A DNA stretch of 64,000 bases from Aaosphaeria pasadenensis. Lineage: Eukaryota > Ascomycota > Dothideomycetes > Pleosporales. The notes under the pieces are model-generated. The model did not search any database, was not told the origin of the DNA, and saw nothing but the letters and a program-made list of their open reading frames with translations. The DNA lies in contig JAKLMB010000008.1 in the NCBI GenBank assembly GCA_022813625.1, positions 744,001-808,000 on the forward strand. The letters run 5' to 3'. The position numbers and the translations under genes are program-made. Shown here in pieces: positions 11,831 to 22,050 of the stretch. The stretch's first letter is position 1. Each line of letters opens with the position of its first letter.

Positions 11831-13365
11831 GGGGTACGGTTGCTAAAGAGTGACTTTGAGGATAGGCTAGATAATTAGTGAAAGAATATCCTATCAATTT
11901 TGCACTTATCTATGTTGTTCCTTATAGAGAAAATTCTTTACTTGATAGAAATTCGAAAATATAAGTATAAGTAAGTACGTCACGAGTGAATGCACATAGA
12001 GATTTGTTTAAGCTTTCCATTTGTGAAGTAAAATAAAATTTAACACCTAGTATATTACCTACTTGTATTAGTATTATGGTACATCATGATATTATCTGAT
12101 AGTGTAGTCAAAGCCTCTCCTATTGAAACCGTATTACCATAGATGACTTCAGGATCGACAATGTCTTGTACGAACTCGTAGGCAAATGTTGAGTGCACGA
12201 TCAAGTAAAGGTTTCTTACACCATGGGCTTAGTTAGACGATTTGAAAACAAATCAAGGATGGACAATGGATACAATTGGGGAGCTAAAGAATTCGAGTAC
12301 GTTTATCTTTGGACATGCTGTCGCTATAGTTGCATTCAATGTCCACGAGGGCACAGTTGAAGGACGGATTTTTTCTTTTGCAACGTCCATGACAGCCTCA
12401 AGCTGCAATCGACTCAGAAGCGGGTCTACCTAGGCCAATTAGATTTTGGATTACGCATGCCTTTCGCCAGCGCTAGGTATTGCCTTATGTAGTTAGCTAG
12501 TATTGCTACTTTTGGGAAGCGCTAATGAATCAGGTAATACCGGGGATAAAAGATACTGTAATGCTTACGGGCAGCTCGGGGGGATCGTCCATAGCATGCC
12601 AAAAAGACTGAGAACAGATCGTATCTGCATGTGAGCAAGCGATTTAGGCGCATGAAAAGAGTTATATTCGTGACTCCGACAGGAGACGATAGTGTGCAAG
12701 GGAGATTTTCGGGCCAACCCGAAGAAAGATTAGGTACACAGCAATCATACGCGTAGTAGATCCAAATCTGACAACTAAACCTGGGTTCCCGATAGTTAAG
12801 CAAATCCCTTCCAAGATACTCCTTAGAAAGTACTTTAAATTTCAGTTCAAAAGATTCTGCCCTGTTCGTAAGCTCCTTCGCCCTTGTAACCCTCTCTTGC
12901 GCCCTTAATCTAAATCTTTCTCGGGTCTTTTGCGTAAGATTTGCTCAGTTGTCAGATATCTAGGGTTGTGTTTGTTCGACACTAAGCATCTACCCATGGG
13001 CCATACGCATGGGAAGGTCCCTGCAGTATAATTACAAGGTACCATAGTCAAATATCTAGGACTAGGCTAGGTATCTAACCAAGTTCAACTTATGTTGACT
13101 CATTGCTAATGGCTTGGCATAACAGAACTGCGACCTCGAGGCTCCATCTTCGTAGACATGCACTAAGATTGCGCAGAAAGGAAAACGGAGGAGCGAATAC
13201 TCAACATAACTAGATATCTAGTTCTTTTATCAAAATTTATACTTAGCCACCGAGAATTAACCTATATAAGATTCTCTATCTGCAGTCTGAAATTTTGTGC
13301 AAGTATAAATATATTTGGCACAAGTAACTTGATCGAAGTCACGTATATTTATTTAGGGAATCGGA
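11831..13365. other. A+T-rich intergenic stretch, no gene seen
   Basis: 1.5 kb of A+T-rich sequence between the relic and the half-size ABC gene. It has many TAG/TTA triplets, no frame with family motifs and no repeats that I could align. The last 150 bases before 13366 contain TATA-like elements (CTATATAAG near 13262 and TATAAATATATTT near 13303) that could serve the ABC promoter. Confidence 0.4.
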
Positions 13366-15300
13366 ATGGGGTTTCAGCTCTTCAAGACTCCTGGTCACGG
13401 ATCATATGATACCGACCCTTTGCTCGAGGCAGCAACGACTTCCGCCGCCACATATAGCAGAGATCTGGAAGCCGATGATAGCGACAGCGACAGCGACGAT
13501 GATAATGACGAAAACCAAGATGTGAAGGATGCACGCACCGAGAGGCTCCGCGATACAGGAGGCTGGCTCGGATACCTGAGAGACTTCACGATTTTCTTAC
13601 CCTACGTAGTGCCTCGTAGGGATTTCAAGGTGCAGCTTTGTCTGCTCATCTGCATCATCACACTCGTTCTAGAGCGTCTCATGCAAGTCGCGATACCGTA
13701 TACCCTCGGGATAATCGCAGACAAAGTCACATCTGGATCTGCACCTGTCCAAGAGCTTCTGGTTTTCCTTGGTCTCGACGTTCTGCACGGCTCTTCAGGC
13801 CTCGGTCTCATTCAGGATCTATCGAAAATCCCCATCAAGCAGTTCTCGTATAAAAGGCTTACCAACGCCGCCTTCAATCATGTCATGGCACAATCGATCG
13901 ACTTTCATTCAACACAGGATTCAGCCGAGATAATGAAGGCGGTCGAGCAAGGAGAAGCTGTGGGCAACGTGCTAGAGTCCGTGATTTTTGACATCGCACC
14001 ACCCTTGATCGATGTTATTGTTGCCTGCACTATCTTCTACCAAAGATTCGGACCTGCGGTGGCAATGGTACTGTTTGGCGCGTCAGTGGCCTACTTGGTT
14101 TTGGAAACTTCTTCAACCCGACTCACAACTGACGACCGGAGGAAGCTGACGAAGGCAGCGCGAGTCGAGACTCGTAAGATACATCAAGCGATCCAAGGAT
14201 GGCAGACCGTGGTCTACTTCAACCAATTCCATCGTGAGACTCGGAACCTGGCCGGTGCAGTGTCTGAGCACATGAAGGCCAAGACACGATTTGAGGCACG
14301 ACAAGCGCTCATCCAAGCCCTGGTGGAATTGCTTGTACCTGTCACTTTCTTCACACTGGCCTACCTGGTTCTACGACACATCGCTGCCGGAACAGCGTCA
14401 CCGGGAGACTTTGTCTTTTTCTTGACGTATTGGGATTCAATCATTTACCCGCTGAAGTTCCTGACAGAGCACTTCCGCTGGCTCGTGAGCGACTTTGTCG
14501 ACGCCGAGAGACTCCTTTTTCTTCTCAAGACTAAGCCATCGATCGTCGACACGCCCGAGGCGTTGCCCCTTGCCCCTTGTGTCAATGAAGTTCGTTTTGA
14601 TGAGGTTTCTTTCCAGTACGAAGAAGGTCGTTACGCACTACAAGACATCTCGTTTACCGCCTCGGCGGGACAAGTTGTCGCGCTCGTTGGTGAAACAGGT
14701 GCCGGCAAGTCGTCAATACTAAAACTGCTCCTGCGTATGCACGACATCACAGCTGGCAGTATTACCTTCTCAAATCAGGATATACGGGATGTTACGATCA
14801 GTTCCATTCGCAATGCTGTAAGCGTTGTCCCCCAGACTCCGATGTTTTTCAATGCGTCCATCATGGAGAATGTGCGGTATGCGCGCAGCACAGCGACCGA
14901 TGCAGATGTACACGACGCTTGTCGCGCAGCTGCTATACATGACACTATCATGCGTTACCCAGAAGGCTATGATACGCAGGTTGGTGAGCGCGGGGTCAAG
15001 CTGTCGGGAGGTGAGGCGCAGAGATTGGCAATCGCACGGGCGTTGCTCAAGAATGCACCAATTGTGCTGTTAGACGAAGCAACTAGTGCTGTTGACACAA
15101 TTACAGAAGGACGAATCAAGGGCGTGTTAGAGAATCTTCGGCGCGGGAGGATTTGGATAGTAATTGCACACCGACTCAGCACTATTGTAGATGCCGACCA
15201 GATCTTAGTGTTACACGAGGGCCGTTTGGTTGAGAAGGGGAGCCATGCTGAGTTATGCGAGAAAAGGGGAAGATACTGGAAGCTTTGGGAACAGTCTTAG
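13366..15300 (+). CDS. half-size ABC transporter, HMT1/ABCB6-Atm1-like
   Basis: One transmembrane domain fused to one ATPase domain, 644 residues, uninterrupted by introns; such half transporters act as dimers. After an acidic N-terminus (a Ser/Asp run near residues 38-50), hydrophobic segments begin near residue 88 (VQLCLLICIITLVLERLM). The substrate-side string FLTYWDSIIYPLKFLTEHFRW is typical of the heavy-metal-tolerance/ABCB6 branch. The ATPase domain (about 425-640) has Walker A GETGAGKSS, signature LSGGEAQR (E instead of the commoner Q, as in this branch), Walker B IVLLDEATSAVD and switch IAHRLSTI. HMT1 relatives sit in the vacuolar membrane and move phytochelatin-metal or glutathione conjugates; Atm1 relatives are mitochondrial. 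There is no obvious mitochondrial presequence, so vacuole is my guess. Full HMT1 proteins are usually longer at the N-terminus, so this is a shorter form. Confidence 0.88.
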   Translation: MGFQLFKTPGHGSYDTDPLLEAATTSAATYSRDLEADDSDSDSDDDNDENQDVKDARTERLRDTGGWLGYLRDFTIFLPYVVPRRDFKVQLCLLICIITLVLERLMQVAIPYTLGIIADKVTSGSAPVQELLVFLGLDVLHGSSGLGLIQDLSKIPIKQFSYKRLTNAAFNHVMAQSIDFHSTQDSAEIMKAVEQGEAVGNVLESVIFDIAPPLIDVIVACTIFYQRFGPAVAMVLFGASVAYLVLETSSTRLTTDDRRKLTKAARVETRKIHQAIQGWQTVVYFNQFHRETRNLAGAVSEHMKAKTRFEARQALIQALVELLVPVTFFTLAYLVLRHIAAGTASPGDFVFFLTYWDSIIYPLKFLTEHFRWLVSDFVDAERLLFLLKTKPSIVDTPEALPLAPCVNEVRFDEVSFQYEEGRYALQDISFTASAGQVVALVGETGAGKSSILKLLLRMHDITAGSITFSNQDIRDVTISSIRNAVSVVPQTPMFFNASIMENVRYARSTATDADVHDACRAAAIHDTIMRYPEGYDTQVGERGVKLSGGEAQRLAIARALLKNAPIVLLDEATSAVDTITEGRIKGVLENLRRGRIWIVIAHRLSTIVDADQILVLHEGRLVEKGSHAELCEKRGRYWKLWEQS

Positions 15301-16020
15301 AGCATCATATTGCCGATAACATATTGAGTTCTACACGTTTTCAGCCACCGCCTACGCACTTATGCCTGGTAAAGCAGTCATTGCAAACAGAGAGCACTGT
15401 GTGAACGTTCTCTTCGTTGCTTCGCTATGATCGTTGTGACAGTCTGCCTCCATCTCCGTTTAACGCAACTAGGTACAGCACAGAGCGCAAAGTCAACGCA
15501 GGATCGCATTCGCACGCTCCAGGCGTCTTAAAACTTAACAATATCAACAGACCCGATAGCCAGTCACCACTCGACATCCGAGCTTGACTTTAACTATCCC
15601 GGAACCCGGAATTCTGTCTGGGAGTGAACATTAAGACTCTCGACAAAGTGAAGCAATCACTATCCTAGTATTCTAGATACTAACGGTGGTGAAATGCACT
15701 TATGAACCGAATTCATATCTTGTTCTGTTCATAGATAAGATATGTAAACTCGAAATTCCTAGCGATGAACCAGATGGCTTACTTTGCCATCAAAACCACT
15801 TTCAGATCAATGGTGTACCGATCCAGTTGACTCTTATCTCTGGAGCAGACTCACAGTGAAACCATGAACGGAAAGACTACAAGTTTCGACATCGCTGCTC
15901 GTTCGGCCCTCCGCTCGCCTTTTCAAGTATCGCCAAATCAAGTAGTTGTGTTTTGGGATGCGTCACTAGCACATTGGCTACTTTCGGTACGACAATGATC
16001 ATTCATTGCATCGAAACAGA
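15301..16020. other. intergenic, no gene seen
   Basis: 720 bp between the 3' ends of two convergent genes, the half ABC transporter and the MDR reductase. It presumably holds their 3' UTRs. No open frame with recognisable motifs. Confidence 0.4.
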
Positions 16021-17094
16021 TTAGAACTTGACCACCAGCTTCGAGCCTGACACTTGTTTCGCCCGAAGTCTGCCGAGACCCTCAGAAATGCCACCAAAGC
16101 CACCATCGATTGAGGTAAGGGGAGGCGCCTTGATTATTCTTGCAAGCTGGAAGAGGGTTGCGTAAAATCTGACCAGGGCATCGCGATCTGTGGATGAAGC
16201 AGGATACTTCGGACCAATGGGGGATAGCCAGGCAAATGCCCGGCCAAGAAGCTGAAAAGACATGATCATCTTCACTTCGACCCCAGGAATGCTGGCCTTA
16301 GTGTCGAGTAAGGTCACCACTTTGCCACCGTTATTCTGTAGAATTTTCGCGCAAAATTCAGTCGACTTGCCCTCCGAGAAGCAGTCAAGAGCTCGGGTAA
16401 TGCTTGGATGGGCTGTGGCTATGTCTTGAACTGCTGTTGGCTCGTGGTAGTCGAAAACATGATCCGCGCCATATGTTTTGACAAGCTCAAAAGAATGAGG
16501 CGATGCCGTTGTTATGACTTTGTAGCCTGCCATTTTTGCCATCTGAATTGCGAAAAGGCCCACGCTACTTGAACCCGCATAGATGAAGATCGAAGTTCCA
16601 GCGGGACTCTGCTGATTTCCATTCTCATCAGGCCAAGGAACGTCCAAATGGAGGTGTAGTGCCTGCATAGCTGTGGCCGCCGAGATGCCGTATGTGGATG
16701 CCGCCTCATCGCTGATAGTGTCGGGAATCTTCCATATAAGGTCCGCTTCCACCCTGATGTATTCTGCAAACGAGCCGCGGCCTTCATCAATGCCGCCTTG
16801 CACAAACCCAGCAACACGGTCGTTGACCTTCCATCTACCGAGTGCGGCCTCTCCAATCTCTTCAATGACTCCTGCAAAATCACAGCCGGCAATCTTGCCC
16901 GGAGGAGCAATGAAATCGATGAACTTGGCATCAATGGGATTGAGGGCAACTGCATGGATTTTAACTAGGACTTCAGTCTTAGAGGGTATAGGTAAAGGGA
17001 TATCCTCCTCTTTGACGTCTTCGCCAAACGACTTTCCGGTAAACAAATTAGCAGATCGTGCGAACACTCCGCGCTGTGTTACGAGGGCTTTCAT
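16021..17094 (-). CDS. MDR-superfamily NAD(P)H reductase (ToxD / enoyl-reductase-like)
   Basis: A zinc-independent medium-chain dehydrogenase/reductase, about 357 residues in one exon from the ATG at 17094. Motifs in order: the N-terminal GroES-like fold with LNPIDAKF, GCDFAGVIEEIG, the AASTYGISAATAMQALH segment, the nucleotide-binding IYAGSSSVGLFAIQMAK, and a C-terminal SGSKLVVKF. The structural and catalytic zinc ligands of alcohol dehydrogenases are absent. The nearest functional group is stand-alone fungal enoyl reductases and ToxD-like proteins, which reduce carbon-carbon double bonds with NADPH. The frame stays open upstream to an in-frame ATG at 17205 that would add 37 residues. I prefer 17094 because MKALVTQRG is where this family normally starts. 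No polyketide synthase is in the window, so a role in a pathway is not supported. Confidence 0.85.
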   Translation of the reverse strand: MKALVTQRGVFARSANLFTGKSFGEDVKEEDIPLPIPSKTEVLVKIHAVALNPIDAKFIDFIAPPGKIAGCDFAGVIEEIGEAALGRWKVNDRVAGFVQGGIDEGRGSFAEYIRVEADLIWKIPDTISDEAASTYGISAATAMQALHLHLDVPWPDENGNQQSPAGTSIFIYAGSSSVGLFAIQMAKMAGYKVITTASPHSFELVKTYGADHVFDYHEPTAVQDIATAHPSITRALDCFSEGKSTEFCAKILQNNGGKVVTLLDTKASIPGVEVKMIMSFQLLGRAFAWLSPIGPKYPASSTDRDALVRFYATLFQLARIIKAPPLTSIDGGFGGISEGLGRLRAKQVSGSKLVVKF

Positions 17095-17635
17095 CGCGAT
17101 TTTCTGATCGTGTTCAAGACTTTCGTGCGAAATAACTGCAGAAGTGAAACTTCCTGAGTGCTGTGATCTCTCATGTCCTTTATGAGACAGCAATGCAGTC
17201 GACATTGCTAGTTCTCGGACCAAGTTTCGTGCGCGGTACTATGACCCGGATTTCTGTGATGATGATTAGTATTCATTCTATGTTGCGGGTTGGTAGCCGC
17301 TTGCGCGCTCGGCTAACCAACCAGACTATCGGCCTTAGTTACATCGACTTTCCCAAAGATCACTAATATTGTATCAGACAATATGCGTCTAGCAGCGGTC
17401 CAGATGGCATCGAAGGCACAATTGTGTTTGCGGGCACTGCACTCGGTTGTATCATCTGAAAATGTTCGCCATTCACACTAAACACTCATAGGCATATGAT
17501 TACTCAACATGTCGACTTAAGTGCTGTTCGCTCGCACCATTGTGCTTGCCGCACGCAGTCCTAGCCTTCTGTTCAATCAATACCCGCTCGACTTATTCCG
17601 ATCCTCCCTGCTCCTGCGCTTATACAACTGAAAGC
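17095..17635. promoter_or_regulatory. divergent promoter, MDR reductase / extended SDR
   Basis: 540 bp shared between divergent starts. The right half is pyrimidine-rich just before 17636, as is common at fungal starts. No palindrome that I would name as an operator. Confidence 0.35.
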
Positions 17636-18696
17636 ATGTCTGCACCGATTGTCTTCATCACGGGATCTACTGGTTTCATTGGAGCCCAGGTCACCCTAGC
17701 TGCCTTACGTGCTGGCTATAATGTGAGGTTGAGTGTCAGACGCTCAACTCAAACCGAAGGACTGCGTCAAGCATTCCAGGAGTTTGATGATAAGCTCGAT
17801 TTTGTCGTCATACCTGACTATACCATAGCGGGTGCCTTTGACTCTGCGCTCAAGGATGTGCATCATATCATTCATCTTGCTTCTCCCCTACCCAAACCGG
17901 GCGAAGATCTCCTGACCCCAGCAGTCAAGGGGACGACCTCGGTACTAGAATCTGCGCATCGCACTCCATCCGTTAAGACGGTTGTCATAACCGCATCGGT
18001 AGCGTCCTTAATCCCCCTCGGAAAAGGGGCTGATGGGCTTGTTGTGACCGGTACAAGCTTGTTCTCTGGCGTCTATCGAAACGTTCTAACTGATGAATTA
18101 CAGAAAGTATCGACAAGGAAGAGCTATCTTTCGACCACTCCATCGTTCCCTCACTTGAGCCATTTGGCCAATACCATGCTAGCAAACTGGCGTCGTACAC
18201 GGCCACTCTAGACTTTATTGCATCCAAAAGTCCTCGCTTCTCTACCGTCACGCTCCATCCCGTGTTCGTATTCGGCCCGAGCCTTCTACAACATTCACCG
18301 GAAGAGCTATCCGGGACGAATGCGATGCTGTTCGGATCGCTATATTCAGAAGAGCCGATGTTCGCACCGTTTCGCGGCGTACATGTACTGGACGTTGCGG
18401 AGGCTCATATTAAAGCTCTTCATCTGCCCCAAAGAGCGATATCTTCGTACTTGCTGTCTGCGAAGGATCGTCCGTGGGAGGAGGTGCTGAACTTTGTCAA
18501 GAAAGAGTTTCCCACCGCGGGCTTTAAAGCGAAGGCAAAGTCTGGTGACCGCTGGTATGTTGACACGACTCGTGCTAAGAATGACCTCGGCCTACAGTTG
18601 TGGAGGGAGATGGAGGTGCAAGTCAAGGACGTGGTGGATCAGCAGCTAAAGCTTCGTGCCAGTGAGGCCAGCAGAGCCGACAAGCCCCCAGCATAG
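17636..18696 (+). CDS. extended SDR: NAD-dependent epimerase/dihydroflavonol-reductase-like ketoreductase
   Basis: An NAD(P)-dependent reductase of the dihydroflavonol-4-reductase/methylglyoxal-reductase group. Two exons, 17636-18050 and 18104-18696, encode 335 residues. The N-terminal Rossmann motif is FITGSTGFIG, followed by HIIHLASPLP, VVITASVAS and the catalytic YHASK (Tyr-x3-Lys). The catalytic motif is only found after removing the 53-bp intron, whose phase-1 join gives ESIDKEELSFD. HPVFVFGPSLL follows, a hallmark of the group. The start is the ATG at 17636; an upstream in-frame ATG would add 32 residues of pyrimidine-rich leader. It diverges from the MDR reductase at 17094, so the two reductases may be co-expressed. 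Substrate unknown. Confidence 0.85.
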
Positions 18697-19223
18697 TCTA
18701 CATAAAAATTCAGATGAGAATAGCATACGTCCTCCAGATTGTTGTGTATTACTGTGGCCTGTAGCCCTTCTGTGAGATCGCTCGTGCCTCTCACAGGCAT
18801 ACTACTTTAACGATTATTTAACCATTCCCACTTATATATTTGAGAGACACGTTTATCTGTAATAATCAGGGCAGCATTACTACATGTTTTTATCAACATT
18901 ATACTATGTCTACCAATTGGCCGTATCCTCAAGTTTTTAACCAGGAACGCAGTTATTAAAGGCTGGCTGTGACGATTATGCATCCAGCATAATCGATCGC
19001 TACTGCTGAGTGGCGCATTCCTCGTCATACCCGAGGTCTGATAAAAGATTCTGTTCCAGATTGGCAACGGCAAGCACAATAGCCTTCGCGTTTCCAAACA
19101 AATTAGAATGATGTATTAATAGACTACAAAATTAACGAGCTAAAAAGCAAAGTCCACACTACTTCTATTATCGAACAAAGAAGTCAAAACATACAGAAAC
19201 TTAGGAGATTTCCGGGCCTTGCC
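18697..19223. other. convergent intergenic region, no gene seen
   Basis: 527 bp between two convergent SDR genes. A+T-rich, with no coding signal; presumably 3' UTRs. Confidence 0.4.
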
Positions 19224-20141
19224 TCATAGATTATGGGACAGGAGCTCTTGTTCCGTCCAATCCCAAAGCTTCTCTGCTAGTTCATCATTGTTCACCATCT
19301 TGTTGCTCGTCACCTTCTTCTTCAGAGGTACATAATATGCGCCTGATTCTAGCTCACTAGAACGACCTGTCGCTGCCCAAAGCTGGCCGTATGCGCCTTT
19401 GTGCACATCGGTGAAAAATAGATTGACAACGATTTTGAATAACCACTGAAGATACGGGTATCTTTTCATCATTTCTGTGGCGAGGCCGGTTTTAACCACT
19501 CCAGGATGAAGTGACACGCATTTGATGCCCGGGTATCGTTTGGCTAGAGACTTTATGTAGAAGAGGTTTGCCAATTTAGATTGGCCGTAACGAGCGGTGC
19601 CGGATATGTCTGCTTGAGTGGTCTTGAGCTGGGAGAAGAGAATGCCTTCCTTAGGTCCAAATTGGTGGGCGTCGGAACTGAGTTGAACAACGCGAACGTC
19701 GCTACCTGGGAGTTTCGATGTTTTCTCAAGTAAAGGAAGAAGCAGCTTCGTGAATAATGCCGGGCCCATATGGTTCGCGCCAAAATGCATCTCATAGCCA
19801 TCTTCCGTCAGCGAAGGGGGGACCCCCATAAGTCCAGCGTTGTTGAGCAGCACGTCCAGGCGATCGTATCGCTCCAAAATTGACCTTGCAGCCTTCTTGA
19901 TCGAGTCGAAAGACGAAAGGTCCAACGAAAGAAAAGACAGCTTTATTCCAGGAACCTCAGCCTCGATCTCCTTGATGGCTTCAAGGGCCTTTTTCTCAGA
20001 CCGGGCTGCCATCACAATCTCTCGTGGAGCGTGTTTCCCTAGCTGAGTGATGGATTCTTTGCCGAGCCCGCTATTACCACCGGTCACAATTATGACCTTT
20101 CCAGCCAGGTCTGGGATATCTTTGTCGGGTGAAAATGACAT
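19224..20141 (-). CDS. classical short-chain dehydrogenase (WWOX/retinol-dehydrogenase-like)
   Basis: An intronless SDR of 305 residues. The cofactor motif is TGGNSGLG (TGxxxGxG, residues 21-28), then NNAG in LNNAGLMGVP, a Ser in QLSSDAHQFG and the catalytic YGQSK. CVSLHPGVVKTGLA follows, as in the NAD(P)-dependent retinol/androgen-dehydrogenase-like branch that is abundant in fungi. The substrate cannot be read from sequence. It stands alone, convergent with the extended SDR and with no close co-oriented partner. Confidence 0.88.
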   Translation of the reverse strand: MSFSPDKDIPDLAGKVIIVTGGNSGLGKESITQLGKHAPREIVMAARSEKKALEAIKEIEAEVPGIKLSFLSLDLSSFDSIKKAARSILERYDRLDVLLNNAGLMGVPPSLTEDGYEMHFGANHMGPALFTKLLLPLLEKTSKLPGSDVRVVQLSSDAHQFGPKEGILFSQLKTTQADISGTARYGQSKLANLFYIKSLAKRYPGIKCVSLHPGVVKTGLATEMMKRYPYLQWLFKIVVNLFFTDVHKGAYGQLWAATGRSSELESGAYYVPLKKKVTSNKMVNNDELAEKLWDWTEQELLSHNL

Positions 20142-21226
20142 GATTGTAATTTTGAAGTCTTGGTAGGAAACGTTTTATTGGAAAAGACAAGAGTTTGATG
20201 CCAAAGGTGGGGTTTGTTTGAACATCAATATTTCGGCGTTAGTTATTATATTAGTTTTCACCGAGTACTTTCTTCCAGCATTTAGTCCGTCAAGATGATT
20301 ACTGCGTAAAGTATTCGTAGCATTTGTATGATTACTCATCGCTATTGGGCCGGATTTTGTCCAAGGCAAATGCTCGGAACCCGTCGTTTGTTCCACAGGC
20401 TAGCACTTGGATGTTTCGGACCGAAATTAGCGCCCGCAACTACAAGTCCTCCGTTTATGATAACGAGAGCAACAGGGGACCACGATGGGGGATTGTGTAC
20501 CAATAAAACTATACTGCCAGGGAACATAGGCACTAGAATACCCTGCGAGCTTCTCCAGGCCATGATAAAGGGATGCTATCGTAGCAACATACAATTTGAA
20601 CGAATCCTGATGGGATTACTGTCGACAAGATCAATAATGATTGCCAACCAGGAGCACGGCTGATGATAACCGGGTACAGCTGTAATAGCGCGACACCGAT
20701 ACTTGAAAGATAGATAGTAAAGGTGCAAATGTAGCTCTTATCCCTAGCCAGCTTCGCTTCTATATCGTCCGAGCGCATTGTAGTTTCGACTTCTCTTGTC
20801 ACAAGATGCGGCGGGCACGATTCGCGTCTAGCAGGTAACGGGGAAACGTTCATTTACACTGCTCATGTGGCGCCATCGTGCTGCAGCCACGACCAAAAAC
20901 GGAGTTGGAGGACTCGCTGAGTTAGCCGCAATTTTGTGGTCAGATGGCGATTACAAGGGACCATGTCAGGTTCGATTTGTTTGCTTTGCTGGTGTGGTTA
21001 GCGGTGAATTCTGTCACTCGTATGTCGTAGGTAGACTGCTTCAAGGAGATTGCTGATAGATCCATGGATGTGGCAAATGAGTGCAATTTGTTGCAAGAAA
21101 GCTGTCGCAAGCTAGCCCGTAGCTTCGCAATATGGAGCTGGTGAGAAGTGTGTGGATTCATATGTATAGCATTTATGCATGCCATTATATCATAGCTTTG
21201 ATATTATTCAAGTATAGTGTCCACCT
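20142..21226. other. gene-poor stretch with unrecognised short open frames
   Basis: About 1.1 kb without a gene I can support. A minus-strand frame at 20853-20533 contains a hydrophobic, membrane-like segment (ICTFTIYLSSIGVALLQLYP) and may be a fragment of a dead transporter, but no family motif survives. The rest is A+T-rich. Confidence 0.3.
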
Positions 21227-21342
21227 AATCGAGCTAAGAACTTTATTCTCATAGTAGCCTTATCCACTGACTTTTTCATGAGATCAAAATGTTAACAGCA
21301 ATGTTGTACTCACCCACCATAAAATAAGCGTAAAACGCAGCT
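21227..21342 (-). pseudogene. decayed partial copy of the D-serine dehydratase 3' end
   Basis: These 116 bases align by eye with 22016-22129, the 3' flank and last codons of the intact D-serine dehydratase gene. Shared blocks include ATCGAGCTAAGAA at the left end and TAAGCGTAAAA then GCAGCT at the right end, in the same order and nearly the same spacing. In the antisense frame the copy still reads AAFYAYFMVG against AAAFYAYFVVD in the intact gene. Many of the differences I can line up are transitions. Because the match crosses the stop codon into flanking DNA, this is a genomic duplication and not a retrocopy. Confidence 0.65.
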
Positions 21343-21579
21343 CTATAGTTTAGGAGAGGCTGCATGTTTATAAGGCGTCCTGTTGAATGTGGTTACAGTT
21401 TAGAGGCTGTCAAAAGCCACCCGCTTTGTCCTTCGCCTCAGCCTGACCTCTTGAATCGGCGTATTGTGTTCAAACTCGAACCCCGCACTGATCCACAATG
21501 TCAACCTCCTTCCCCTCTCCAAGCTATTCTTCCTCAATCGGAACTTTCTTTGCTGCTTCCTACTCATAACAAAGTCAAA

Positions 21580-21834
21580 ATGTCATTATTTCTCGATATC
21601 GCCACTGGGTTAATCGCAGTCGGAAGTTTATCGACTGCCGCAGCCTCATGGTACAGTGCCTATATACAAGCAAGCAATGCTGGAAATGTGGAAGAAGCAG
21701 TACGCTCATCTTTTCCTTATGAAATACTCATTAGGCTACAGGTTGCCAATAATGCACTAGTAGCTGATGTTAGACAGAATTTTTGTTATGCGCAATTAGG
21801 TCAATGTTTAGCGGAGGAGGGCCATCTCAACTAG
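21580..21834 (+). CDS. possible small membrane-associated hypothetical protein
   Basis: A short frame starting MSLFLDIATGLIAVGSLSTA with a hydrophobic N-terminal segment. It runs open for 84 residues. If an optional 45-bp intron (donor after 21699, acceptor just before GTTGCC near 21742) is removed, it joins EEA to VANNALVADVR smoothly. I recognise no family, and it lies between the decayed and the intact copies of the dehydratase gene, in sequence that otherwise looks degraded. It could be the N-terminal remnant of a larger gene. A longer in-frame leader upstream to 21364 is also open. Treat as tentative. Confidence 0.25.
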   Translation: MSLFLDIATGLIAVGSLSTAAASWYSAYIQASNAGNVEEAVRSSFPYEILIRLQVANNALVADVRQNFCYAQLGQCLAEEGHLN

Positions 21835-22050
21835 ACTTACAAATAAGCAAGCTGTTACAAGCGGATTTGTTTAGCTTGTTTGTTCAAGGCTTGTGTTCCA
21901 TTCTCGTAGAATGGATGGCATCTAGAGAGAATAAGAGTCATATCTGGTGACAGAAGACGGCATGTAGGCCTAGATAGTGCTCTGTGCGCCTGTAAAGCAC
22001 AGCCAGTTTCAATTCAATCGAGCTAAGAAATCTATCTCACAGTGGTCTTA

